A program made the translations under genes and the position numbers. This document shows positions 56,942-64,000 of a stretch of DNA of 64,000 nucleotides, in pieces. The number at the start of each line of letters is the position of its first letter. The stretch's first letter is position 1. Source of the stretch: Acetobacter oryzoeni (lineage in GTDB: Bacteria > Pseudomonadota > Alphaproteobacteria > Acetobacterales > Acetobacteraceae); contig NZ_CP042808.1 in NCBI RefSeq assembly GCF_004014775.2, positions 2,505,001-2,569,000 of the forward strand, written 5' to 3'. The notes under the pieces were generated by a model. That model ran no database searches, had not been told where the DNA came from, and saw only the letters and a list, made by a program, of their open reading frames with translations.

Positions 56942-58186
56942 TCAGATCCTTTCCACCACCAGCCCTGCACTTTCGGCCATTGTGGGCTGAAGGGTTATAA
57001 TTTCCCCCACCTCGGCTTCACCCTGCGCAAGCCGCACCGGCGCAAACTGCTCACTATGGCCGGTGGTTGGGGTTTCCATCAGCACACGTAAGGGCTGACC
57101 TATAAGGCTTTCATAATACCGGGCGGCAGAGGCTGCCCCCACTTCCCGCAACTGCGCGGCACGCGCCTTGCGTTCAGGCACAGGCACTGCACGCATACGC
57201 GCTGCAGGCGTTCCAGGCCGCTCACTATACGGGAACACGTGCAGATACGGCAGCGCCTGCTGTGCAAGAAAACTGCGGGTTTCTTCAAACAGCGATTCGT
57301 CTTCTGTTGGAAAACCCGCAATAACATCCGCGCCAATACCAATATCTGGCCGCAGGTTCCGCGCACGTTCTACCACGCGTGCTGCATCTGCCACCAAATG
57401 CCGCCGCTTCATGCGCTTAAGAATAAGGTCAGACCCAGCCTGCAAGGAAAGATGCAGATAGGGCATAAAACGCGGCTCTTCAGCCAGAAGCTGCCAGATA
57501 TCTTCATCAATCTCGACCGGATCAACCGAAGAAAGGCGCATGCGCTCCAGTTCTGGCACCAGGCGCAACACGCGGCGGCAAAGCTGACCAAGCACCGGTT
57601 TGCCAGGCAGGTCTTCCCCCCAAGATGTCATATCCACCCCAGTCAACACCACTTCCCGATACCCTGATTGCACCAGAGCCCGCACCTGCTCCACCACTGC
57701 CCCCACAGGGACAGACCGAGACGGCCCACGCCCAAAAGGAATAATGCAGAACGTGCACCGATGATTGCACCCTTGCTGAACCTGCACAAAGGCCCGTGTG
57801 CGACCTGCAAACTCAGTCACCAGATGCGCGGCCGTTTCCTTGGCTGCCATAATATCGGACACAGCAAGTGGCTCAGACAAGGCTGAAGCAGACCAGCTTT
57901 CGGCCTTCAGCTTTTCCTCATTCCCCAGCACACGGGCTACGCCGGGCAGATCGCTCCAGCTTTCGGGGTTAATCTGGGCCGCACATCCAGTAACCACAAT
58001 GCGGGCATCCGGGTTTTCACGATGCGCACGCCGAATAGCCTGCCGCGCCTGCCGCTCTGCTTCTCCCGTAACGGCACAGGTGTTCACGATAATCACATTA
58101 TCCAGGGAAGCTGCGTGGTTACGCATCACTTCACTTTCCCATGTGTTCAGACGGCAGCCAAATGTGAGAATTTCTGGCTTGCTCAT
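56942..58186 (-). CDS. mtaB: tRNA t6A37 methylthiotransferase
   Basis: 414 residues. N-terminal MTTase domain ([13 protein letters not shown] with cysteine ligands further on at NTCAVT and GCAAQ), a radical SAM core with the [15 protein letters not shown] motif (C-x3-C-x2-C), and a C-terminal TRAM-like domain. It adds methylthio to t6A in tRNA. The ATG overlaps the dapF stop (ATGA), and ftsY begins just after. The MtaB rather than MiaB assignment is by length and the DPVEIDEDI segment. Confidence 0.9.
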   Translation of the reverse strand: MSKPEILTFGCRLNTWESEVMRNHAASLDNVIIVNTCAVTGEAERQARQAIRRAHRENPDARIVVTGCAAQINPESWSDLPGVARVLGNEEKLKAESWSASALSEPLAVSDIMAAKETAAHLVTEFAGRTRAFVQVQQGCNHRCTFCIIPFGRGPSRSVPVGAVVEQVRALVQSGYREVVLTGVDMTSWGEDLPGKPVLGQLCRRVLRLVPELERMRLSSVDPVEIDEDIWQLLAEEPRFMPYLHLSLQAGSDLILKRMKRRHLVADAARVVERARNLRPDIGIGADVIAGFPTEDESLFEETRSFLAQQALPYLHVFPYSERPGTPAARMRAVPVPERKARAAQLREVGAASAARYYESLIGQPLRVLMETPTTGHSEQFAPVRLAQGEAEVGEIITLQPTMAESAGLVVERI

Positions 58187-58995
58187 TCCGGGTACGCGGC
58201 CAGATCAACCGCCCCCTCAAAAGCTGTTGTTGCAGACCCTGTCATGAGCACATGATTGTTGGCTGCCCATTCAATCCGCAGAACGCCACCGTCCAACTCC
58301 ACTTCACACACACGCTCGATCAAACCGCGCCGTGCTGCGTTCACCACGGCAGCACATGCACCTGAACCACAGGCTTCTGTTACACCGGCACCGCGTTCAT
58401 GCACCTTGAGCCGCATACGTGCAGGCCCATCAATACGCGCAAACCCGATATTCGCCCGTTCAGGAAAAAGCGGATCATGTTCCAGCGCATCCCCTTGCGA
58501 GAGACGTGCAAAATCTTCCACAAAAAACGTTGCGTGCGGGTTCCCCATAGATGCCGCGGCAGGATCACCCTCCAATGGCAGATGCAGGGTGTCCATTTCC
58601 GCAACCAAAGGCACATCCTGCCAATTCAGGCGGGGCTCACCCATATCTACCGTAATCAGGCCGTTTTCTTCTATCCGGGCAGGCAAACACCCGGCACGCG
58701 TTTGCAATACAGGTGTTCTGTTTCCCGTTTCCCGCCAGATCAGATCTGCCACGCAACGTGAAGCATTTCCGCACGCACCTGCTTCTGATCCATCAGGATT
58801 GAAAAAACGCACAAAAACATCTGCCCCTTCTGCACAGGCAGGGCGCAGCGTCACCAACTGGTCACACCCAATACCACGGCGCCTATGCGCCAAGGCAGCT
58901 ATACGGGCTGGCGTAAGGGACAAATGCCCACCGCGCTCGTCCAGAATGACGAAATCATTCCCCAGACCATGCATTTTACGGAAAGATGTCAGCAT
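58183..58995 (-). CDS. dapF: Diaminopimelate epimerase
   Basis: 270 residues. The catalytic pair is Cys75 in GACGNASRC and Cys209 in [25 protein letters not shown] is the standard N-terminus. It makes meso-diaminopimelate for lysine and the cell wall. It is the first of three coupled genes. Confidence 0.94.
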   Translation of the reverse strand: MLTSFRKMHGLGNDFVILDERGGHLSLTPARIAALAHRRRGIGCDQLVTLRPACAEGADVFVRFFNPDGSEAGACGNASRCVADLIWRETGNRTPVLQTRAGCLPARIEENGLITVDMGEPRLNWQDVPLVAEMDTLHLPLEGDPAAASMGNPHATFFVEDFARLSQGDALEHDPLFPERANIGFARIDGPARMRLKVHERGAGVTEACGSGACAAVVNAARRGLIERVCEVELDGGVLRIEWAANNHVLMTGSATTAFEGAVDLAAYPE

Positions 58996-59100
58996 GCTGT
59001 GGCTTATACGCCACTTTAAGCGCCGATGCCATGAGAGAAAGCAGCCAGCAGGCCCGGAAATCGGTCTTTCCCGCGCTCTACTGGCATAATTGTAACGTGC

Positions 59101-59502
59101 TTACAGGAAGCGCCCCGGGGCACCGCGCTGCAATACTTCAATTTTATAACCGTCCGGGTCGGTCAGAAAAAAGAACTGCCCAACCACCTGACCTTTATTT
59201 TCCAGCGTTTTAACCGGTGTAACCGGATGTCCGGCTGCTTCCATACGATCGTGTTCTGCCTGCACATCCGCAACAGACACAGCAAGATGGCCGTAACCCT
59301 CCCCTAGATCATAAGGTTCTGTACGTCCGTGATTGATTGTGAGTTCAAGCTCAAAAGTCTGCTCATCATTGGCCAGATACACCAATGTAAAACTCTCAAA
59401 TTCAAACCGACCCACAGGTTTGATGCCAAGCGTATCTGCGTAAAAATGCGTGGAACGCGCCTCGTCCAACACCCGCAACATGCTGTGGATCATCTTGGCC
59501 AT
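59101..59502 (-). CDS. gloA: Lactoylglutathione lyase (glyoxalase I)
   Basis: 133 residues. Four metal ligands line up with E. coli GloA: His6, Glu53 (ELELTIN), His72 (GYGHLAV) and Glu122 (GYKIEVLQ). It detoxifies methylglyoxal with glutathione. Same fold and length as the nickel/cobalt-type GloA. It is a single gene, divergent from the porin. Confidence 0.92.
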   Translation of the reverse strand: MAKMIHSMLRVLDEARSTHFYADTLGIKPVGRFEFESFTLVYLANDEQTFELELTINHGRTEPYDLGEGYGHLAVSVADVQAEHDRMEAAGHPVTPVKTLENKGQVVGQFFFLTDPDGYKIEVLQRGAPGRFL

Positions 59503-59620
59503 AAAAATATTCCTTTACCAAACAGAGCATAATAAAAACCAACGCCTGTTGCTTAACGCACATCTTTTTTCCCTGAAATTATTTTTTAAGGAGAGAGCTC
59601 TTTACGACAAGCTAAGGAAA

Positions 59621-61594
59621 ATGGTTCACCTTCATACAAGAACCACTTCAACAATATTTGAAAAGCGAATGCGCATCTTCCGCCAGTTTTCCTGCCGCAT
59701 GGCACGTCATATCAAAACAGGCCTATGCATGGGCACTGTGCTGGCCTCTGGCGGAATGGCCATGAACTACGCCTATGCGGCAGCGGATGATGCGGCCTCG
59801 CTTGATGCGTTGGAACAGCAGATTGCGCGCATTCAAACCGAACAGCGCGAATTGCAAAAAGCACTCGTAAGCGTGCAAAAACAGATTGCCCAGCGCCGCG
59901 GCACTGTACACGCCGGTAATGGCACTTCCACTACAGCGCGGGCTGTTTCTGGCAGCCACCATGCCGTTGCCAGTTCTGGCTCTGGCGTTACTGTTGCCAT
60001 GCAGGATGGCACGATTGCCAGCACCGCCTCCACAGATCCGGGCATTAGCGCACCAGCTTCCACACGCTCCATGCGCCATGCCATGGGCCCAGATGCGCAG
60101 CCGGTATTTTCTGGTAAAAATGATACCCCTGAAGTGGAATCTGTTGTTGGGCACCGTGCGGAAGACATGATTGCCCGCATTGCAGAAAACCAGGTTGGCC
60201 CGCACCAGCGTGAAACGGCTGGCGCACAGGCCGCCGGTGCGCTGGGTGACCACGGCGTGTTCCACCTAGGGCCAATAACCTTGATTTTGGGTGGTTTTCT
60301 GGATGCGGCAGCTGTGGAATCAAACCGCCACACATCTACCGGCACCTTTAACTATTGGGCAGACATGCCTTACAAAGGCGATGCCCGTTATCATACCGAT
60401 AACTTTGAAGGCAGCGCACGTTACAGCCGTATATCCCTTATGGCCCGCGGAAACGTAGATAAGAACTCCACCATTTCCGGGTTTTACGAAATGGACTTTG
60501 GGGCAGGTGCTTCCACAACAGATCCATACGAAAGTAACAGTTACACCTTCCGTATGCGTCAGCTTTATATGGCCTACGATAACAGTGCTCTGAACTTCCA
60601 CTTTCTGGCCGGACAAGCATGGAGCATGCTGACACCGGGCCGCGTGGGTATTATTCCTCGCCAGGAAAATCTGCCACTCACCATCGAATCCTCCATGCTG
60701 GCAGGCCAGACATGGGCGCGGCAGCTCCAGTTCCGCTTTGTAAAAGACTTCTTCCAGCACAGACTATGGGCAGGTCTTTCCATCGAAAACTCGGCCACGC
60801 TGTATAATGTTGATAGCTTTTCAAGCGTGACAGACGGGCAGGTACGCCTGCCAAACGGACGCATAGCAACTGTTGGGTATGACGGCACCGGTCTGACAAA
60901 CAATGCCCTCTTCCCCAACGAAATTGCCCCAGACATTATTGGTAAACTGGCATGGGACCCACACTGGGGCCATTACGAAGTTGAGGGTATTCTGCACTTC
61001 CCCCATACCCGCGTTTCCGAACTTGGTGGCGGACGCAACCATACTGCCATTGCTGGCGGTGGCGGTGGCTCTGTGGTGCTTCCCGTCCTTCCGCATAAGG
61101 TGGAAGTACGGCTTGCTGGTTTGGCTGGGGTAGGTATTGGCCGCTATGGCTCCGTGCTGCTTCCTGATGCCACCCTCAATTCCAGAGGCGAGCCCTCACC
61201 CATTCCATCCGTACAAGGCACGGCTGGCGTGATTGCCCACCCCAACCAGCTTATCGATGTGTATGGCTATTTTGGTTACCAACAGGCTGGACGTCGTTAC
61301 TTTGATGCCAATGGCTCTGCCTATGGGTATGGCAACCCATCGTTTGATAACAGCGGCTGTAATGTTGAAATGGCCACAGAGCTTTCAACCCTTGGCTGCA
61401 CAGGCAACACCCGCAGCGTTATGGAAGCAACCGTTGGCGCGTGGTATCGTTTCTTCAAGGGCCATTACGGCACTGTAGAAGCCGGTTTGCAGCTTGCTTA
61501 TTCCCGCCGCAAGGCCTGGGAAGGGCTGGGTGGCGCCCCAAGTGCTGGTATGAGCCAGGTTTTTATGGATTTCCGCTATCTTCCTTTCCAGTAA
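59621..61594 (+). CDS. DcaP-like trimeric outer membrane porin
   Basis: 657 residues from the ATG at 59621; the frame extends to 59450 but those residues are not signal-like. A signal peptide ends near the AYA of MNYAYA. A short coiled coil (LDALEQQIARIQTEQRELQ) follows, then a Thr/Ser/Ala-rich linker, then a beta-barrel starting with FHLGPITLILGGFLDAAAVESN. Other DcaP features: YSRISLMARGNVDKNSTISG and LNFHFLAGQAWSMLTP, and a C-terminal aromatic end (MDFRYLPFQ). DcaP porins take up dicarboxylates or small anionic solutes. A stronger start is possible at 59669 or 59699; spacing of AAGG to 59621 is short. Confidence 0.85.
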   Translation: MVHLHTRTTSTIFEKRMRIFRQFSCRMARHIKTGLCMGTVLASGGMAMNYAYAAADDAASLDALEQQIARIQTEQRELQKALVSVQKQIAQRRGTVHAGNGTSTTARAVSGSHHAVASSGSGVTVAMQDGTIASTASTDPGISAPASTRSMRHAMGPDAQPVFSGKNDTPEVESVVGHRAEDMIARIAENQVGPHQRETAGAQAAGALGDHGVFHLGPITLILGGFLDAAAVESNRHTSTGTFNYWADMPYKGDARYHTDNFEGSARYSRISLMARGNVDKNSTISGFYEMDFGAGASTTDPYESNSYTFRMRQLYMAYDNSALNFHFLAGQAWSMLTPGRVGIIPRQENLPLTIESSMLAGQTWARQLQFRFVKDFFQHRLWAGLSIENSATLYNVDSFSSVTDGQVRLPNGRIATVGYDGTGLTNNALFPNEIAPDIIGKLAWDPHWGHYEVEGILHFPHTRVSELGGGRNHTAIAGGGGGSVVLPVLPHKVEVRLAGLAGVGIGRYGSVLLPDATLNSRGEPSPIPSVQGTAGVIAHPNQLIDVYGYFGYQQAGRRYFDANGSAYGYGNPSFDNSGCNVEMATELSTLGCTGNTRSVMEATVGAWYRFFKGHYGTVEAGLQLAYSRRKAWEGLGGAPSAGMSQVFMDFRYLPFQ

Positions 61595-61715
61595 AAGCGC
61601 ATAATTCCTGTGCTATAAAATCATGCAGTACAGGGTTCTGCCGTCAAACTACTAGCTTTTCCGGGCAGGAACCTTTATCTCGCATTTCTATTCCCGTTGC
61701 CCGGATCCGGATTGT

Positions 61716-63473
61716 ATGCCTTTTCAGAATGCTCCTGCCCCTCTCGCTCGTGCTCTTGCTGCACGTGGCTTTACTGCTCCTACCGCTGTTCAGGCCGCCG
61801 TTCTGGCCGATGATGCCAAAAATCGCGACCTGCTGGTTTCAGCCCGCACCGGATCTGGCAAAACTGTTGCTTTCGGCCTAACGCTGGCTGACCTGCTGCT
61901 GAATGATGCAGGCCGCTGCGTGCCATCTGGCGCGCCTATCGCTCTGGTTATTGCTCCCACGCGTGAACTTGCCTTGCAGGTGCGCAGTGAACTGGAATGG
62001 CTGTATGCCGAAACCGGTGCACGCATTGTTTCCTGCGTTGGTGGCATGGAACCCCGCAAGGAAGCCCGCGCTCTTGCCTCTGGCTGCCACATTGTTGTGG
62101 GCACACCGGGCCGCCTGTGTGACCATCTGCGCCGCGGTGCGCTTGATCTTTCACACCTCAAAGCAGTGGTGCTGGATGAAGCAGATGAAATGCTTGATCT
62201 CGGCTTCCGTGATGAGCTGGAAACCCTGCTGGACGCCATGCCCAAAGAGCGGCGCACCCTGCTGTTTTCCGCAACCATTGCACGCGATATTGCAGCCCTT
62301 GCACGCCGCTATCAGCACGATGCCCTGCGCATTGATACAGTAGGTGCTAACACTCCCCATGCCGACATTACCTACCGCGCCGTTCTGACAGAACAGGGCG
62401 ATATGGCTGGCACGGTTGTAAACGTGCTGCGGTTGATGGAATCCTCCGCTGCCATCGTTTTCTGCCACACACGTGAAGCGGTGCGCCAGTTGCAGGCGAT
62501 TCTGACAGAACGCGGTTTTTCCTCCGTCGCCATTTCAGGTGATCTGGGGCAGAACGAGCGTAGCCGCGCCATAGAAAGCCTGCGCCACGGCCAAGCCCGT
62601 GTGTGCGTGGCAACAGACGTGGCTGCCCGCGGTATTGATATTCCAGATTTGGGGCTGGTTATTCATGCCAGCCTGCCTTCCAACCCAGCTACCCTGCTGC
62701 ATCGTTCCGGCCGTACAGGCCGTGCGGGCAAAAAAGGTACCTGTGTGTTGCTGGTACCGCCCGCACGTAGAAGATTGGCAGAGCGCCTGCTTCAGGCTGC
62801 CAAGGTTACCGCAGAATGGAGTGGTGCCCCTACCCCGGCTGCCATTGCCACGGCCGATGCCGAACGCCTGTTAGGTGCTCCGTTCCTTTCTGCTCCAGCA
62901 CCAGAAGATGCAGAAACGCAAACGCTAATCGGCCGCCTTACAGCTGAACACACGCCAGAACAGTTGGCTGCAGCCCTTGTTGGCCTATGGCATAAAAGCC
63001 TGCCGGCACCTGTTTCTGTGCGCGTCATTACACCAGATGCTCGTCGTGCTCCGCGTGAGCGTGATCCAAACCGCCCTGTGCGCGAAAGAGAACGCGCCCC
63101 TGCGATGGATGGCAAATGGTTCCGCCTTTCTGTTGGCCGTGAAGATCGGGCAGACCCCAAATGGCTGGTGCCCATGCTGTGCCGCTTGGGGAATATTAAA
63201 AAGCAGGATATCGGCTCTATCCGTATCACGCAGGACCACACACTGGTTGAAATTTCTCCTGATAAAGCCGAGCAGTTTGCGTCTTGCGCCTCTGCCACGG
63301 ACCCGGATGAAATTACAGTAGAACCAGCAGCAGCACCCCGCAAAGGCGGCGGTGGTGGTGGCGGGCCTCGCCCAGCTTATGCTGATCGAAAACCAAAAGG
63401 TGGCCGCTCTTTTGCGCCACGTCGGGAAGGTGCCAGCAAAAACGGTTCTTCCCGCAAGCGTAAGTCAAAATAA
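61716..63473 (+). CDS. DEAD-box RNA helicase with C-terminal RNA-binding domain
   Basis: 585 residues. Motifs in order: Q motif FTAPTAVQ, Walker A ARTGSGKT (43-50), PTRELA, TPGR, DEAD (154-157), SAT (185-187), ATDVAARGIDI and HRSGRTGRAG. The C-terminal region (about 465-540) resembles a DbpA-type RNA-binding domain, followed by a Gly-rich and Lys/Arg-rich tail. It is of the RhlE/DbpA/CsdA kind; acts on structured RNA or ribosome assembly. The perfect hairpin at 63491-63518 lies 17 bases past its stop. Confidence 0.92.
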   Translation: MPFQNAPAPLARALAARGFTAPTAVQAAVLADDAKNRDLLVSARTGSGKTVAFGLTLADLLLNDAGRCVPSGAPIALVIAPTRELALQVRSELEWLYAETGARIVSCVGGMEPRKEARALASGCHIVVGTPGRLCDHLRRGALDLSHLKAVVLDEADEMLDLGFRDELETLLDAMPKERRTLLFSATIARDIAALARRYQHDALRIDTVGANTPHADITYRAVLTEQGDMAGTVVNVLRLMESSAAIVFCHTREAVRQLQAILTERGFSSVAISGDLGQNERSRAIESLRHGQARVCVATDVAARGIDIPDLGLVIHASLPSNPATLLHRSGRTGRAGKKGTCVLLVPPARRRLAERLLQAAKVTAEWSGAPTPAAIATADAERLLGAPFLSAPAPEDAETQTLIGRLTAEHTPEQLAAALVGLWHKSLPAPVSVRVITPDARRAPRERDPNRPVRERERAPAMDGKWFRLSVGREDRADPKWLVPMLCRLGNIKKQDIGSIRITQDHTLVEISPDKAEQFASCASATDPDEITVEPAAAPRKGGGGGGGPRPAYADRKPKGGRSFAPRREGASKNGSSRKRKSK

Positions 63474-63490
63474 CTTTGTACTCCTCAACC

Positions 63491-63518
63491 CATCAGGCCG
63501 CATTCAAGCGGCCTGATG
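63491..63518. terminator. Perfect 11-bp stem-loop between convergent genes
   Basis: CATCAGGCCGC (63491-63501) and GCGGCCTGATG (63508-63518) pair exactly around ATTCAA. No long T-run follows, so it may be a weak terminator or a processing structure. Confidence 0.6.
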
Positions 63519-63533
63519 CAGTTTGAGCCAGCC

Positions 63534-64000
63534 TTACAAAGGCGGCAGAGTGGTTGCATCGCGCAGGTCTGAAGAAACCCGGTCTTTCTGAGCCTTCCAA
63601 GCCTTACGCGTATTTTCCCCCGCATTGTTCCAACGGTCTGTAACGTTCTTTTCTGCGTTGGTTACGCGGTCACGCTGCGCCTGTAGTCTTTCACGCGCTT
63701 CCTCACCGCTGTTGTTCCAACGATCCCGAACGCTCTTTTCCGCATTGGTGACACGGTCACGCTGTGCCTGCAGTTTCTCACGTGCTTCCTCACCGCTATT
63801 ATTCCAGCGATCCCGCACATTCTTTTCCGCGTTGGTGACACGGTCACGCTGTGCCTGCAGCTGTTCACGCGTTGCTTCAGTGCTGTTATTCCAACTGTTG
63901 CGCACCTGATCCCGCGCAGCCTGACCACTGTTTCTAAAACCAGATGTCAGATTATTGGCATCATTACGCACGCTATCACGCGTTGCATTCAGTTGGTCTT
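63534..64000 (-). CDS. 29-residue tandem-repeat protein, N-terminus cut by window edge
   Basis: At least 155 residues are open to the window edge with no stop, so the real start lies beyond 64000; the GTG at 63971 is only an internal codon. The core is about four copies of a 29-residue unit of the form LQAQRDRVTNAEKNVRD, then RWNNSGEEAR, with a more divergent copy at the edge side. The units are charged, with regular W and hydrophobic spacing suggesting amphipathic helices. No enzyme motif is seen. It resembles LEA or apolipophorin-like repeats in form only; function unknown. Confidence 0.7.
   Translation of the reverse strand, partial: DQLNATRDSVRNDANNLTSGFRNSGQAARDQVRNSWNNSTEATREQLQAQRDRVTNAEKNVRDRWNNSGEEAREKLQAQRDRVTNAEKSVRDRWNNSGEEARERLQAQRDRVTNAEKNVTDRWNNAGENTRKAWKAQKDRVSSDLRDATTLPPL
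63641..63900 (-). repeat. 87-bp tandem DNA repeats inside the 29-residue repeat gene
   Basis: Copies of a unit beginning with CTTTTC(C/T)GC(A/G)TTGGT recur about every 87 bases (near 63649, 63736, 63823). The high nucleotide identity means recent duplication, so copy number may vary between strains. Confidence 0.8.

Noticed and set aside
63600..63920. CRISPR-like array suggested by the regular repeats
   Set aside because: The 87-bp units are whole coding repeats without unique spacers and keep one reading frame, so it is a protein repeat, not a CRISPR.

Overview
The window is chromosomal DNA of an alphaproteobacterium, most probably an acetic acid bacterium (Acetobacteraceae, Acetobacter-like). 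This is inferred from the style of the proteins, from an F0 operon carrying both b and b' subunits apart from F1, from a GyrA with the acidic C-terminal insertion usual in alphaproteobacteria, and from the general gene set. No insertion sequence, prophage, CRISPR array or rRNA was seen. Coding density is high and most genes are housekeeping or envelope genes.

Layout. 1-5 kb: a DUF192 protein (cut by the edge) coupled to an MBL-fold hydrolase, a host-attachment-type protein, an XdhC/MocA-like molybdenum cofactor maturation pair, RidA, and a secreted CHAP hydrolase. 5-9.8 kb: gcvT-gcvH-gcvP under a tandem glycine riboswitch. 9.8-11.5 kb: speD-speE with a structured leader. 11.5-15 kb: a large secreted TPR protein of unknown role divergent from a LysR regulator, then tRNA-Lys. 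15-25 kb: cyclophilin, coaD, gyrA, a Pmp3-like peptide, a nitronate monooxygenase-like enzyme, and truB-rpsO-pnp. 25-28.4 kb: an Mla-type lipid transport operon. 28.5-39.9 kb: a six-gene same-strand block (type I secretion ATPase, HlyD adaptor, Sel1-repeat protein, a 1026-residue two-module glycosyltransferase, an unknown acidic/basic protein, and a glycosyltransferase with a histone-H1-like tail). 40-46.6 kb: metH, a degenerate HisE-like gene, cvpA and purF. 46.6-50.5 kb: pqiABC. 50.7-56 kb: tRNA-Thr, an ArnT-like/GT2 pair and the F0 ATP synthase operon. 56-64 kb: dapF-mtaB-ftsY, gloA, a DcaP-like porin, a DEAD-box RNA helicase and a 29-residue tandem-repeat protein cut by the edge.

How the genes fit together. 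Two separate MCE systems (MlaE-F-D plus an auxiliary lipoprotein, and PqiA-B-C), a porin, an ArnT/GT2 pair and the secretion/glycosylation block make this region rich in outer-envelope functions, as expected for a bacterium living in acid and ethanol. The best candidate for an undescribed system is the block at 28.5-39.9 kb. It looks like one transcription unit that couples type I export to unusual glycosyltransferases with nucleic-acid-like basic tails. Neither an exported substrate nor an outer-membrane TolC partner is present in the window.
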